DNA of 64,000 nucleotides from Streptomonospora nanhaiensis (GTDB taxonomy: Bacteria; Actinomycetota; Actinomycetes; Streptosporangiales; Streptosporangiaceae), in contig NZ_CP113264.1 of assembly GCF_026642255.1 (NCBI RefSeq), positions 2,852,001-2,916,000 of the forward strand. Direction: 5' to 3'. A program made the translations under genes and the position numbers. Below, one piece after another: positions 1-8,792 of the stretch (its first letter is position 1; each line of letters opens with the position of its first letter). The notes under the pieces are model-generated. The model was given only the letters and a program-made list of their open reading frames with translations, made no database searches and had not been told where the DNA came from.

Positions 1-1227
1 CGAGACAACGACGCCGAGACGGCTCTGTGGCCGGCGCTCGTACGCCGTCCGGTCGCGGTGCTCCTCACCCCCTGGCCGTGGCGTGCCCTGCTCTACCTGG
101 CCACGTCGGCCCCGGTCGCCGCGGTGTGGTCGCTCCTGTGCTGGCCGCTGCTCACCCTGGCGGGCCTCCCCCTGGGGGCGGTCGAGCGCCGCAGGCTCGC
201 CCTCGTGGACGGGGCGCCCGCGCCCTCCCCGCACACGCCCCCGCCGCCGGGGTCGGGGCCCGCGGGCTGGATCCGGTGGCGCTCACGCGAGGCGGCCTCC
301 TGGCTGGAGCTGGCCCACGGGCTGCTGCTGGCGCTGCTGTGCGTGGTCGAACTGACCGTGGCGGTGGTCCTGACGGGGGTGCCGGCCGCCCTGCTGGCCT
401 CGCCGGTGCTGCGCGCCGCCGGGGTCGCCGACGGCCCGTCCCCGGTCGCCCCCGCCGTCCTCCTCGGCCTCGGCGCGCTGCCGGTGAGCGCCTACACGGC
501 CATGGTGCTGGCGGCGGGCCGCGCCCGGCTGGCGCGTGCGCTGCTGACCGCGCCGCGGGGGGAGGAACTGGCCGAGCTCGGGGAGCGGCTCGTCCTGGTG
601 TCCCGGTCGCGCACGCGGATCGTGGACGGGTTCACGGCCGAACGGCGGCGGATCGAGCGCGACCTGCACGACGGGGCCCAGCAGCGGCTCACCGCGCTGG
701 TCGTGCGCCTGGGCATGGCGAGCAGCCGGTTCGACGACGACCCCGAGCAGGCCAGGGCCCTGGTCGCACAGGCGCACGCCGACGCCCGCGCCGCCCTCGT
801 CGAGCTGCGCGAGCTGGTGCACGGCATCCATCCGGCGGCCCTGACCGAGCGCGGACTCGTCGCCGCGCTGGAGGAGCTGGCGGACACCCAGCAGGTGGAG
901 GTGGCCGTGGAGGCGGGGGACGTGGGGCGGCTGCCCGACGCCGTCGAGTCCACCGCGTACTTCTGCGCCGCCGAGGCCGTGGCCAACGCCGCCCGCCACT
1001 CCGGGGCCGACGCCGTCCGGGTGGGCCTGCGCGTGAACGGAGGGGCGCGGCGCGGGACCCTGCTCCTCACGGTCACCGACGACGGCCGCGGCGGCGCCGA
1101 CCCGGACCGGGGGAGCGGGCTGACCGGCCTGGCCGACCGGGCGGCAGCCCTGGGCGGGCGGGTGTCCCTGACCAGCCCCGGCGGAGGGCCGACGACGGTG
1201 GAGGTGAGGATCCCGTGCGGATCGTGA
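1..1227 (+). CDS. Two-component sensor histidine kinase, NarL-type partner (5' end outside window)
   Basis: The reading frame is open to the first base, so the gene begins upstream; a GTG at 58 is only an internal candidate. Residues about 20-190 hold several hydrophobic segments, as in the membrane 'putative sensor' domain of actinobacterial kinases. A HisKA_3 dimerisation/phosphoacceptor segment follows (ERRRIERDLHDGAQQRL, His near residue 223 of this fragment). After it comes a HATPase_c domain with an N box (EAVANAARHS, Asn near 329) and a G box (DDGRGG). It should autophosphorylate and pass phosphate to the response regulator, whose GTG overlaps its last 13 bases. The signal sensed cannot be read from the sequence. 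Confidence 0.9.
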   Translation, partial: RDNDAETALWPALVRRPVAVLLTPWPWRALLYLATSAPVAAVWSLLCWPLLTLAGLPLGAVERRRLALVDGAPAPSPHTPPPPGSGPAGWIRWRSREAASWLELAHGLLLALLCVVELTVAVVLTGVPAALLASPVLRAAGVADGPSPVAPAVLLGLGALPVSAYTAMVLAAGRARLARALLTAPRGEELAELGERLVLVSRSRTRIVDGFTAERRRIERDLHDGAQQRLTALVVRLGMASSRFDDDPEQARALVAQAHADARAALVELRELVHGIHPAALTERGLVAALEELADTQQVEVAVEAGDVGRLPDAVESTAYFCAAEAVANAARHSGADAVRVGLRVNGGARRGTLLLTVTDDGRGGADPDRGSGLTGLADRAAALGGRVSLTSPGGGPTTVEVRIPCGS

Positions 1228-1859
1228 TCGCCGAGGACTCGGTCCTGCTGAGGGCGGGCCTGGAACAGCTCGTCGCCATGGTCGGGCACGAGGTGGCGGC
1301 CTCGGTCGGCGACGCACCCGCGCTCATGGCGGCGGTGGACGCGCACCGCCCCGACCTCGTGGTCACCGACGTGCGCATGCCGCCCGGCCACAACGACGAC
1401 GGGCTGCGCGCCGCGATCGCGCTCGCCCGCGCCCACCCCCGCACGGGGATCCTCGTCCTGTCCCAGTACGTGCTGGGCGCGGCCGCCGCCGAACTCCTGG
1501 AGAGCCGCGCCGAGGGGGTCGGCTACCTGCTCAAGGACCGGGTCGGGGACGTGGACGAGTTCCTGGGCACCCTGGAGCGGGTCGCCGCCGGGGGCACCGT
1601 CGTCGACCCCGAGGTGGTGCGCCGCCTGCTGGGACGGCGCCGCAACCGGTCGGTCCTGGAGCGGCTGACCCCGCGCGAGCGCGAGGTGCTGGAACTGATG
1701 GCGAGGGGCCGCACCAACGCCGCGGCGGCGGAGGCCCTGGTGGTCACCGAGGCGGCGGTCGCCAAGCACGTGAGCGGGATCTTCACCAAGCTCGACCTGC
1801 CGGTGAACCCGAACGACAACCGCCGGGTGCTCGCGGTCCTCGCCTACCTCGCGGGCTGA
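1215..1859 (+). CDS. Two-component response regulator, LuxR/NarL family
   Basis: The protein has 214 residues from a GTG inside the end of the kinase gene, so translation is probably coupled. The N-terminal receiver domain has the acidic pair E7/D8, phosphoacceptor D52 (VVTDVRMPP) and the conserved Lys near 107 (YLLKDR). The C-terminal LuxR-type helix-turn-helix begins at LTPREREVLELMARGRT and continues through VAKHVSGIFTKL. It is the expected partner of the upstream HisKA_3 kinase. Target genes are unknown; no operator was recognised nearby. Confidence 0.93.
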   Translation: MRIVIAEDSVLLRAGLEQLVAMVGHEVAASVGDAPALMAAVDAHRPDLVVTDVRMPPGHNDDGLRAAIALARAHPRTGILVLSQYVLGAAAAELLESRAEGVGYLLKDRVGDVDEFLGTLERVAAGGTVVDPEVVRRLLGRRRNRSVLERLTPREREVLELMARGRTNAAAAEALVVTEAAVAKHVSGIFTKLDLPVNPNDNRRVLAVLAYLAG

Positions 1860-1866
1860 CGGGGCC

Positions 1867-1910
1867 GCCCTTCCGGCGCCCTTCCGGCGCCCTTCCGGCG
1901 CCCTGCCGGT
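1867..1910. repeat. Four tandem 11-bp repeats
   Basis: The unit GCCCTTCCGGC occurs three times exactly (1867-1877, 1878-1888, 1889-1899), and a fourth copy at 1900-1910 has two changes. The array starts 8 bases after the response-regulator stop and ends just before the end of the convergent SIP gene. It is probably slippage-derived; no function is evident. Confidence 0.85.
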
Positions 1911-1918
1911 GCGCCCCG

Positions 1919-2716
1919 TCAGTCCATGGCCGAGGTGCCGTGGCGCCAGTAGCCGACGAACGCGATGTCGGACTTGGGCACCCCGCGCTCGCGGACCAGC
2001 GCCCGCCGCAGGCCGGTGGGCAGGGCGTTCTCCCCGGCGACGAAGCAGAAGGGACGGCCCGGCGGGAACTCGGCGGCGCGCACGGTGTCCAGGGCGAGCC
2101 TGCCGGGCAGGGCGTGCGGGTCGGTGCGGGGCAGCCAGTGCACGTCCACGCCGGGCAGGTCGGGCAGCGGCCGGACGTCGTCGGAGGAGGGGACCTCCAG
2201 GTAGACCCGGGCCCGCAGGCCGGCGGGGGCCTGCTCCAGGATCGACACCAGGGCGGGCACGGCGCTCTCGTCGCCCACGAGGAGCTGCCAGTCGGTGTCC
2301 TCGGAGGGCACGTAGTAGACGGCGTCGGCGAGCAGGCCCGCCTCGTCGCCGGGGGCGGCCGCAGCGGCCCAGGCGGAGGCCGGGCCGGCGTCGCCGTGGT
2401 CCACGAACTCCAGGTCGAGTTCGAGCGCCTCCGGGTCGAAGCGGCGCACGGAGTAGCTGCGCACGTGCGGCTTGCGGTCGTCGGACATCGCGTACAGCTG
2501 CTCCACCCAGCGCTTGTCGGCGTCGGCGGGCATGTGCAGCCGGTCCTGGCCCTCGCGGGGGAGGAAGAGGCGCACGAACTGGTCGCGGCCGAGGAAGTCG
2601 AACCCCTCCAGTTCCCCGCCGCCGAGGGTCACCGTGACGAAGTGCTTGCTGACGCGGGTGGTGCGCACCACGCGGGTGCGGATCATCGCGCGGTGGCGGG
2701 GGTGTTCGATGCGCAC
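1919..2716 (-). CDS. Siderophore-interacting protein (FAD/NAD(P)H ferric-siderophore reductase)
   Basis: The protein has 265 residues, normal for the SIP family (ViuB-like). The N-terminal FAD-binding barrel carries the flavin-contacting motif RSYSVRRFD near residues 86-94. The C-terminal SIP domain has the nucleotide-side segments LLVGDESAVPA and FCFVAGENA. It is expected to reduce ferric siderophores in the cytoplasm to release iron. An iron box lies about 50 bp upstream of the start, so IdeR/DmdR-type repression is likely. The gene is monocistronic. Confidence 0.92.
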   Translation of the reverse strand: MRIEHPRHRAMIRTRVVRTTRVSKHFVTVTLGGGELEGFDFLGRDQFVRLFLPREGQDRLHMPADADKRWVEQLYAMSDDRKPHVRSYSVRRFDPEALELDLEFVDHGDAGPASAWAAAAAPGDEAGLLADAVYYVPSEDTDWQLLVGDESAVPALVSILEQAPAGLRARVYLEVPSSDDVRPLPDLPGVDVHWLPRTDPHALPGRLALDTVRAAEFPPGRPFCFVAGENALPTGLRRALVRERGVPKSDIAFVGYWRHGTSAMD

Positions 2717-2764
2717 GGGCCCATGTACTCCTCGGTCGGACGGACGGGCGGAAAACGCCCCTCG

Positions 2765-2782
2765 TTAGGTTAGCCTCACCAA
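2765..2782 (-). promoter_or_regulatory. Iron box (IdeR/DmdR1-type operator)
   Basis: TTAGGTTAGCCTCACCAA matches the actinobacterial iron-box consensus (TTAGGTTAGGCTAACCTAA-like) and lies about 50 bp upstream of the SIP start. Confidence 0.85.
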
Positions 2783-2906
2783 CCGCCCGGCGTCGAAGCG
2801 GCGGCGGAGCCCGGAGGCGACCCGCGTCGCGCGGGCGCGGCCGGACCGGTCCGGGGGACGGGCGGCGTCCCGCACCGCCGGCCGCCGGACCGGTCCGCCC
2901 GGCCCC

Positions 2907-3737
2907 TCAGACGGCGGACCACTCCTTCCGGTGGGCGCGGGCGAAGTCGGCGAAGGCGCGGGGCGGGCGGCCGGTCAGGCGGTGGACCGTGTCCGTGACG
3001 CGGTCCTCCTCGCCCCGGGCGATGCCGGAGTCCACCGCGACCAGCGCCGAGGCGAAGGGCTCCGGCATGCCCGCGTCCAGGTTGCGCCGGACCAGCTCGT
3101 CCGCCGGCGCGGGCGTGTGGCGCACGGGCCGGTCGGCGGCGTCGGCGATGACCGCTGCCGCCTCCGTGTACCCGAACGACTCCGGCCCGGTGAGCACGTG
3201 GTCGCCGGTCACCGGCCCCGGCGCCGTCAGCACCTCCGCCGCGACGGCCGCGATGTCGGCGGCGTCGATCCATCCGAGCCGCCCGCCGCCGGTCGCCGAG
3301 CGGATCTCGCCGCGCTCGCGGATGCCCACCGCCACCGGGTGCGCACCGGTGAAGTTCTGCATGAACCCCGACGGCCGCAGCACCGCCCACTCCGGGAACG
3401 ACCGCACGGCCCCGCCCAGCTCCGCGGCGCCCGGGGCGCCGGGCAGCTCCGCCAGTGAGCCGAGCAGCACCACGCGCCGCACCCCGGCGGCCCGGGCGGC
3501 CGCCAGGAACGGCCCGGCCGCCGGCATGGGGTCCAGGGTCAGCGGCGGAGGCACCAGGTACAGGGCCTCCGCCCCGGAGAGGGCCCGGGCGTGCGTCCCC
3601 GGGTCCGCCCAGTCGAAGGGCACGCCCCCGGGTCCCGGCCTGCGACTGGCCACGCGCACGTCCGCGCCGCGGGACCGCAGCGTCTCGACCAGGGGGCGGC
3701 CGGTGTTGCCGGTGCCGCCGGTGACGAGGATCGTCAT
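2907..3737 (-). CDS. NmrA-like NAD(P)-binding reductase (atypical SDR)
   Basis: The protein has 276 residues. It starts with the dinucleotide-binding motif TGGTGNTGRP (residues 6-15), followed by the NmrA/SDR-a5 layout including RRVVLLGSLAE and the RPSGFMQNF segment typical of NmrA-like and azoreductase-like family members. Substrate cannot be deduced. Its ATG overlaps the stop of the upstream SnoaL-type gene by 4 bp, so the two form an operon. The operon is divergent from the XRE regulator at 4292, which probably controls it. Confidence 0.88.
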   Translation of the reverse strand: MTILVTGGTGNTGRPLVETLRSRGADVRVASRRPGPGGVPFDWADPGTHARALSGAEALYLVPPPLTLDPMPAAGPFLAAARAAGVRRVVLLGSLAELPGAPGAAELGGAVRSFPEWAVLRPSGFMQNFTGAHPVAVGIRERGEIRSATGGGRLGWIDAADIAAVAAEVLTAPGPVTGDHVLTGPESFGYTEAAAVIADAADRPVRHTPAPADELVRRNLDAGMPEPFASALVAVDSGIARGEEDRVTDTVHRLTGRPPRAFADFARAHRKEWSAV

Positions 3738-4165
3738 GCCCCGAGCCCCTTCCGCAGCGCTTCCAGCCCGCCGCCGGCGCGTGCCGCCTGCACGGGACTC
3801 CAGTAGTCGCGGAACTCGGTGATGAACCCGTCCCGCACCGTGACCACGGTGATGTAGTCCATCCGGTAGGGCGCGCCCGTGCGCACCGTCCGGCCCTCGG
3901 CGCTGTACTCGGCGACGACGGTCTCCGGATCCCCGGTGCGGTGCACGCGCATCGCCGGGACACCGGTGACGTCGTACACATCGGTGTATCCGGACAGGTA
4001 GCCGCGCACCGCCTCCCGGCCGTCCAACCGCGTGGGCGCCCCGGCCTCCGCGAACGGGAACGCGGCCGTCCCGTCCGGCGCCCACATCCCGGCGATGCCG
4101 TCCATGTCCTTGGCCTCCAGCAGCTCCAGCATCCGCCGGAGCACTTCTTCGGGTGATCGTTCCAT
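3734..4165 (-). CDS. SnoaL-like (NTF2-fold) protein
   Basis: The protein has 143 residues from the ATG at 4165, which has a strong Shine-Dalgarno (GGAGGCGGAG). A longer frame to 4249 lacks support. It begins MERSPEEVLRRMLELLEAKD, then has the NTF2-fold signature of an N-terminal helix, 'MWAPDG' and a C-terminal sheet ending in VRDGFITEFRDYW, as in SnoaL-like isomerase/hydrolase or ligand-binding proteins. It overlaps the NmrA-like gene by 4 bp. Its function is probably linked to that reductase; the substrate is unknown. Confidence 0.85.
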   Translation of the reverse strand: MERSPEEVLRRMLELLEAKDMDGIAGMWAPDGTAAFPFAEAGAPTRLDGREAVRGYLSGYTDVYDVTGVPAMRVHRTGDPETVVAEYSAEGRTVRTGAPYRMDYITVVTVRDGFITEFRDYWSPVQAARAGGGLEALRKGLGA

Positions 4166-4241
4166 CTCCGCCTCCGTTGTCGGGTCCCTCGTCCACCACA
4201 GTGGCGGGGCGCGCCGTGCGGGGGAACGGCCGCTTCGTCCC

Positions 4242-4256
4242 CGGACCACTGGTCCG
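4242..4256. promoter_or_regulatory. Candidate operator between reductase operon and XRE gene
   Basis: CGGACCACTGGTCCG is a 15-bp inverted repeat, perfect apart from its single central base. It lies 36 bp before the XRE start and about 77 bp before the divergent SnoaL-type start, where an autoregulatory site is expected. Confidence 0.55.
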
Positions 4257-4291
4257 TGGCTCGCCGCCCGCGCGCATGGCAGGCTGGGGGT

Positions 4292-5149
4292 GTGGACAAG
4301 CGAGAACTCGGCGGTTTCCTGCGCGCCCGCCGCGAGGCCCTGCGCCCGGCCGACGCCGGCCTTCCCGCCCGCTCGGGCGGGCGCGCGCGGCGCACACCGG
4401 GGCTGCGGCGCGAGGAGGTCGCCGACCTCGCCGGGGTCTCGGTGAGCTACTACGAGCGGCTGGAGCAGGCCCGGGCTCCGCGTCCCTCACCGCAGGTGAT
4501 CGACGCGATCGGGCGGGCCCTGTCGCTGTCGGGGGCGGAGAGGGCGCACCTGTCCCGGCTGGCCGGGCACGCGCCGTCCGCACGGCCGGGTCCGGCCGAA
4601 CAGGTCCCGCCGGGGGTGCTCACCCTGCTGGACCGGCTCGGCCCGGTCGCCGCCTACGTCTGCGACGACCGCCACGACATCGTGGCCTGGAACGGCCTGG
4701 CGGCGGCGCTGGTCACGGACTTCGGCGCGCTGCCCCCGGCCGAGCGCAACGTGCTGCGCCTGGCCGCGCGCCTGGGCGGGACGGTGTGCTCGGCGCCCCC
4801 GGAGGCGACGGGCGGGTTCGAGGCGCAGGCGGCGGCCCAGTCGCGCGAGGCGCTGTCCCGGCGCCCGCACGACTCCGCGCTCCGGCGGCTGGTCGGCGAG
4901 TCCGCCGAGCGGGTTCCCGGGTTCGCGGCGGAGTGGCGGCGGCACGACGTCCGGCCGCGTACGACGCTGCGCAAGCGCGTCGATCACGCCGAACTCGGCG
5001 TGCTCGACCTCGACTCCCAGACCCTCGCGGTGCCGGGCTCCGACCTGCGCGTGGTCATGCTCAGCGCGGAACCGGGCACCCCCGCCCACGAGAAGCTCAC
5101 CCGTCTCCAGCTCCGGCTCATGGCCCCCGAGCCCGCCTCGCGCCCGTAG
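4292..5149 (+). CDS. XRE-family regulator with MmyB-like ligand-binding domain
   Basis: The protein has 285 residues from GTG 4292 (VDKRELGGFLRARREAL). The N-terminal helix-turn-helix (about residues 5-75) contains RTPGLRREEVADLAGVS and YYERLEQAR, which is characteristic of this actinobacterial group. The C-terminal two-thirds matches the MmyB-like/PAS-type ligand-binding region (AYVCDDRHDIVAWN). It is divergent from the NmrA/SnoaL pair, the usual arrangement for these regulators and the reductase they control. Confidence 0.88.
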   Translation: MDKRELGGFLRARREALRPADAGLPARSGGRARRTPGLRREEVADLAGVSVSYYERLEQARAPRPSPQVIDAIGRALSLSGAERAHLSRLAGHAPSARPGPAEQVPPGVLTLLDRLGPVAAYVCDDRHDIVAWNGLAAALVTDFGALPPAERNVLRLAARLGGTVCSAPPEATGGFEAQAAAQSREALSRRPHDSALRRLVGESAERVPGFAAEWRRHDVRPRTTLRKRVDHAELGVLDLDSQTLAVPGSDLRVVMLSAEPGTPAHEKLTRLQLRLMAPEPASRP

Positions 5150-5261
5150 CGGCGGGGCGGACGCGGTGGGGGCCGGACGGTCGTCCTCGCGGGTCCCCGA
5201 CGCTCGTTCCGACCCGGCCCGCGTCGACGGCGGCGGGTCCGGCCGGGGGGAGGCCACGGCC

Positions 5262-6023
5262 TCACCAGGCGGCCGGGTCGCCGGGCGGGTGCGGCGGGGG
5301 AGCCTCGGAGGCCAGGGCGGCCTCCAGCTCCGCCCGGTGCCCGGCCGTCCACTCACGGGCCTCCCGCACCTCCTCCACGACACCCTGGTCGCGGAAGTGG
5401 CGCATCTTCGCGTCGCCCTTCGCGGCCAGGTCGAGGATGCCCCGACGGCAGCGGTCCTGCCACCACAGGACCGTCTCCACGACGTCCCCGCGTTCGGCGA
5501 GTCCGTAGGAGTCGCAGACCAGCCGGATCCGGGCGCCCGCGCCGACCGCCCCGGGGCCCAGGCGCGCGAACTGCCAGCACAGGTGGGCGACGTCGTGCAC
5601 GCGCCGGCCCGGGGCGGCCAGCTCCCAGTCCACGAACGCGTAGGGCACGCCGTCCAGGTCGATGGTGTTGCGGGGATCGAGGTCGTTGTGGCAGACGACC
5701 TCCTGGTCGCCAGCGAGCGCGGTCCCGGCGGTCAGGTCGTGGAACTCCCGGGTGAGCCGGGCCGCACGGGCGATGTAGTGGCGGGGGAGGGGGTCGCGGT
5801 GGTGGACGGCCCGGCCGGGGAGGAAGTCGTACACCAGGCGTCCGCGGTGGTCGTGGCCGTACTGGCGGGGCGCGCCCCGCCACCCCCGGTCGTGGAGGTG
5901 GTCCAGGAGGGCGCGCTCGAACTCCCGGGCGGGGTGGTCGGGCCGGTGGACGCTCCTTCCGTGGGAGTCGAACTCCACCGACCACGGACGGCGGTCCCCG
6001 GCGCCCCCGCGAACACCGGACAT
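5262..6023 (-). CDS. Aminoglycoside/choline-kinase-like phosphotransferase (APH family)
   Basis: The protein has 253 residues. The catalytic loop of APH-type kinases is present (VCHNDLDPRNT, catalytic Asp in HNDLDPRN), followed by the metal-binding Asp in AFVDWELAAPG. The N-terminal ATP lobe is short. Such proteins phosphorylate small hydroxylated molecules; substrate, and any role in antibiotic resistance, cannot be assigned. It stands alone between the XRE gene (convergent) and the hydratase (same strand, 85 bp upstream). Confidence 0.82.
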   Translation of the reverse strand: MSGVRGGAGDRRPWSVEFDSHGRSVHRPDHPAREFERALLDHLHDRGWRGAPRQYGHDHRGRLVYDFLPGRAVHHRDPLPRHYIARAARLTREFHDLTAGTALAGDQEVVCHNDLDPRNTIDLDGVPYAFVDWELAAPGRRVHDVAHLCWQFARLGPGAVGAGARIRLVCDSYGLAERGDVVETVLWWQDRCRRGILDLAAKGDAKMRHFRDQGVVEEVREAREWTAGHRAELEAALASEAPPPHPPGDPAAW

Positions 6024-6108
6024 TCTTCCCCTTTGGTAGATCTACGTCGTCAAGGTGCGAACTCGGGAAAATCTCACCAGAGGGTGAAAAACCCGGTTCG
6101 GTTCCTCC

Positions 6109-6894
6109 CTAAACGGTCTCGGCCACCCGCAGCGTCAGCGACCCCAGCCGGTCGAACTCGGCCGTGAACACGTCCCCCGCCTCCAGGGCGATCGGCGTGT
6201 GCAGGGCACCGGTCAGGACCAGCTGTCCGGGCTCCAGGCCCCTGCCGGACCCGGCCAGGGAGTTGGCCAGCCACGCGAGCACGGCCACCGGGTCGCCCAG
6301 CGCCGCGGCGCCCACCCCGGTGTCCACGACCTCGCCGTTGCGGCTCAGGACCATGCCGACCAGGCGGGGCTCGAACCCCTCCAGGGGGACCGCCGTGTCG
6401 GAGACGGCGATGGCCCCCGTGGACGCCAGGTCGGAGACCGTGTCGGCGATCCGGATCCGCCAGTCCTCGATGCGGGAGTCGACGATCTCGACCCCGGCCC
6501 TGACCTCCGACACCGCCTCCCGTGCCTGCTCGACGGTCACGCCCGGCCCCTTCAGGGGGGAGCCGAGCCTCAGGGCGATCTCCGCCTCGATCTTCGGCGC
6601 GATGAAACGGTCCAGCGGCAGGGTGTCGCCGTCCCGGTACACGGCGGAGGCCAGGAGCGGGCCGTGGTCGGGGGAGTCGATGCCCAGCAGCTTGCGGGCC
6701 GGGGCCGAGGTCAGTCCCACCTTGTAGCCGATGACCTCGTCGCCGTCGGCGAGCAGCAGTTCCAGCAGCTCCGCCTGGGTCTCGTACCCCTCCGCCTCGC
6801 CGAGCGCGGGGTCGGCGTCGGTGAACGGGGGGACCGGCTTGCGCGTCCGGCGGGCCTCGTGGAGGGCGCGGGCGCGATCGTGTGCCTGGGACAT
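6109..6894 (-). CDS. 2-keto-4-pentenoate hydratase / fumarylacetoacetate hydrolase-family enzyme
   Basis: The protein has 261 residues, matching the MhpD/XylJ/HpaH group. It carries GYKVGLTS (about residues 56-63), the metal-site region FIAPKIEAEIALRLG and the late segment GDVFTAEFDRLGSLTLRV. Enzymes of this group hydrate 2-hydroxypenta-2,4-dienoates in aromatic meta-cleavage pathways, but no dioxygenase or aldolase gene is nearby, so the pathway is unassigned. Confidence 0.88.
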   Translation of the reverse strand: MSQAHDRARALHEARRTRKPVPPFTDADPALGEAEGYETQAELLELLLADGDEVIGYKVGLTSAPARKLLGIDSPDHGPLLASAVYRDGDTLPLDRFIAPKIEAEIALRLGSPLKGPGVTVEQAREAVSEVRAGVEIVDSRIEDWRIRIADTVSDLASTGAIAVSDTAVPLEGFEPRLVGMVLSRNGEVVDTGVGAAALGDPVAVLAWLANSLAGSGRGLEPGQLVLTGALHTPIALEAGDVFTAEFDRLGSLTLRVAETV

Positions 6895-7071
6895 GGCTGA
6901 CCTCGGACTCTCGGGACGGCGCGGCCGGGGTCGGGAACGGCTGTCCGCCCGCGCGGGTTCTCGTCTGCGCCGACACCGTAGCGCTCCGCGGCGCGTTCCG
7001 GAACGGGCGCCCCCGCCCGCGACCGCACGTCGCCGGGCCGTGTCCTGCGGGCGGGGCGTCGGCGGGTCGGA

Positions 7072-7923
7072 TCAGGGGGAGAAGGCGACGGACGCTGCGA
7101 GGTCCTTCTGGGACACGAGCGCCGTGAGGCGTTCGGTGAGCGCCGCGTGGACGGCGTCGTAGGTGTCCGAACCGAGGGCCAGACGCAGGGGCGGGTCGGG
7201 GTGGCGGGTGGTGTCGTGGACGACGGCGGCGATCCTGGCCGGATCGCCGGTGAAGGCGCTCCCGTCGGCGGTCTCCAGATGGCGCCGGATCGGTCCGACG
7301 GCGTTGTCGCGATAGGCGGCCGTTTCGGTGGTGTAGTCCAGGGCCGACGCGAAACCGGTGCGGGTGGCGCCGGGCTCGACGAGGGTGAGGTGGATGCCGA
7401 AGTCGCGGACTTCGCGGCTGACGCTCTCGGTGAAGCCCTCCAGCCCCCACTTGCCCGCGTGGTAGGCGCTGTGCGTGGGGATGCCGACCTGGCCGCCCAC
7501 GCTGGAGATCTGGATGATCCGGCCGCCGCCCTGCTCGCGCATCGGCTTCAGGAAGGCCCGGGTGATCATCATGGGGGCGAGCAGGAGGACCTCGATCTGG
7601 TCGCGGATCTGCTCGGCGGTCATCTCCTCGGCGGCGCCGACGACCGCGTATCCGGCGTTGTTGACCACGATGTCCACGGGGCCGGCCCGGAGCGTCCTGC
7701 CGACCACCTCCTCGACGTCGTCCGGCCGGGCGAGGTCGAGGACCTCGACGGACAGCCGGTCGCCGTAGGTCCGGCGCAGGTCGTCCAGGGCCGAGGGGCG
7801 GCGGACCGTGGCCGTGACGCGGTCGCCGCTCCGGAGGGCGTGCTCGGTGAGGTGGCGGCCCAGGCCGCCGGAGGCGCCGGTGACGAACCAGTGGCGTACG
7901 GCCTTGTCCTGGACAGGGGGCAC
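7072..7923 (-). CDS. Short-chain dehydrogenase/reductase (classical SDR)
   Basis: The protein has 283 residues with the Rossmann motif TGASGGLG (about 15-22), NNAGY near 91, Ser in IQISSVGG and the catalytic YHAGK (Tyr-x-x-x-Lys). The C-terminal region resembles SDRs that act on hydroxyl/ketone substrates; the substrate is unknown. It is divergent from the TetR gene at 8025 with two palindromic operators between them, so it is probably the repressor's main target. Confidence 0.92.
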   Translation of the reverse strand: MPPVQDKAVRHWFVTGASGGLGRHLTEHALRSGDRVTATVRRPSALDDLRRTYGDRLSVEVLDLARPDDVEEVVGRTLRAGPVDIVVNNAGYAVVGAAEEMTAEQIRDQIEVLLLAPMMITRAFLKPMREQGGGRIIQISSVGGQVGIPTHSAYHAGKWGLEGFTESVSREVRDFGIHLTLVEPGATRTGFASALDYTTETAAYRDNAVGPIRRHLETADGSAFTGDPARIAAVVHDTTRHPDPPLRLALGSDTYDAVHAALTERLTALVSQKDLAASVAFSP

Positions 7924-7949
7924 GGGAGTCTCCTGGAGTAGGGTTCTAC

Positions 7950-7990
7950 CGGAACGTGTTCCGTTTGGACTTTAAGCGGAACGCGTTCCG
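7950..7990. promoter_or_regulatory. Paired TetR-type operators
   Basis: CGGAACGTGTTCCG (7950-7963) and the perfect palindrome CGGAACGCGTTCCG (7977-7990) differ by one base. Their centres are 27 bp apart, close to 2.5 helical turns. They fill the space between the divergent SDR and TetR genes. Confidence 0.8.
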
Positions 7991-8024
7991 GAATGCAAGC
8001 CGAGACGGACACGAAGGAACTCGC

Positions 8025-8600
8025 ATGCCCGCCACCCCGCGCCGGACCAGGAGCGACGCGCTGCAGAACCGAGAGCGCCTTCTGGAGGTGGCCGCGCAGG
8101 TCTTCGCCGAACAGGGTCTGGACACCGCGCCGGCGGCCGTCGCCAGGAAGGCGGGTGTCGGCGTCGGCACGCTCTACCGGCACTTCCCGACCCGGGAGGC
8201 CCTCATCGAGGCCGCCTACCGGCGTGAACTCACCCACGTGTGCGAGAAGGCGGACGTCCTCCTCGACCGGCACCCGGCCCTCGAGGCGACCCGTGCGTGG
8301 ATGGAGGACTTCATCCGCTACGCCACGGCCAAGAGCGGTATGTCCGAAGCCCTCAACACGGTCATCGCCTCCGGGGTCGACCCCTACCGCGACAGCCGCG
8401 CACTCCTCCTCGGCGCTGTCTCCACGCTCCTGGAGGCCGGTGCCCGGGACGGCAGCCTGCGAACCGATGTCTCCCCCGACGACGTCCTGCTCCTCATGGG
8501 CGGTGTCGCCTATTCCGCACGGCACGCCGCCGGGGAGCGCGTCCGCCCCCTCGTCGGCCTCCTCGTGGACGCGCTGGCCAAGGGCCCGGCGGAGAGCTGA
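8025..8600 (+). CDS. TetR-family transcriptional repressor
   Basis: The protein has 191 residues from ATG 8025 (MPATPRRTRSDALQNRERLL); the frame stays open further upstream, but that part covers the operators. The N-terminal TetR helix-turn-helix includes AAVARKAGVGVGTLYRHFPTR. The C-terminal domain resembles the SbtR-like group. It is divergent from the SDR at 7072 and probably controls both genes through the paired palindromes at 7950-7990. Confidence 0.92.
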   Translation: MPATPRRTRSDALQNRERLLEVAAQVFAEQGLDTAPAAVARKAGVGVGTLYRHFPTREALIEAAYRRELTHVCEKADVLLDRHPALEATRAWMEDFIRYATAKSGMSEALNTVIASGVDPYRDSRALLLGAVSTLLEAGARDGSLRTDVSPDDVLLLMGGVAYSARHAAGERVRPLVGLLVDALAKGPAES

Positions 8601-8792
8601 GCCCGGGGCCCGGCGGAGCGCCGGAGCCCGTCCGGGGGCCGGTGGCGACCGCACCCTGCGTGCCGCGGGGCAGCCGAGCCGGCAACCCGCCGGACCACAC
8701 GCCGGGCGCCCCCGGAACACCGCTCCGGGTGGCGCCCGGCTGTACTTTGCAACGGGGGACACAGCCGCCGTCGGACAACAGGGGGACGCACG

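Noticed and set aside
27-1214. N-terminal extension of the response regulator
   Set aside because: The frame runs through the histidine kinase in another register; the translated part is low-complexity Gly/Arg/Pro.
6994-7005. CGTTCCGGAACG palindrome as a third TetR site
   Set aside because: Half-site order is inverted relative to the 7950/7977 operators, so it is probably a chance palindrome.
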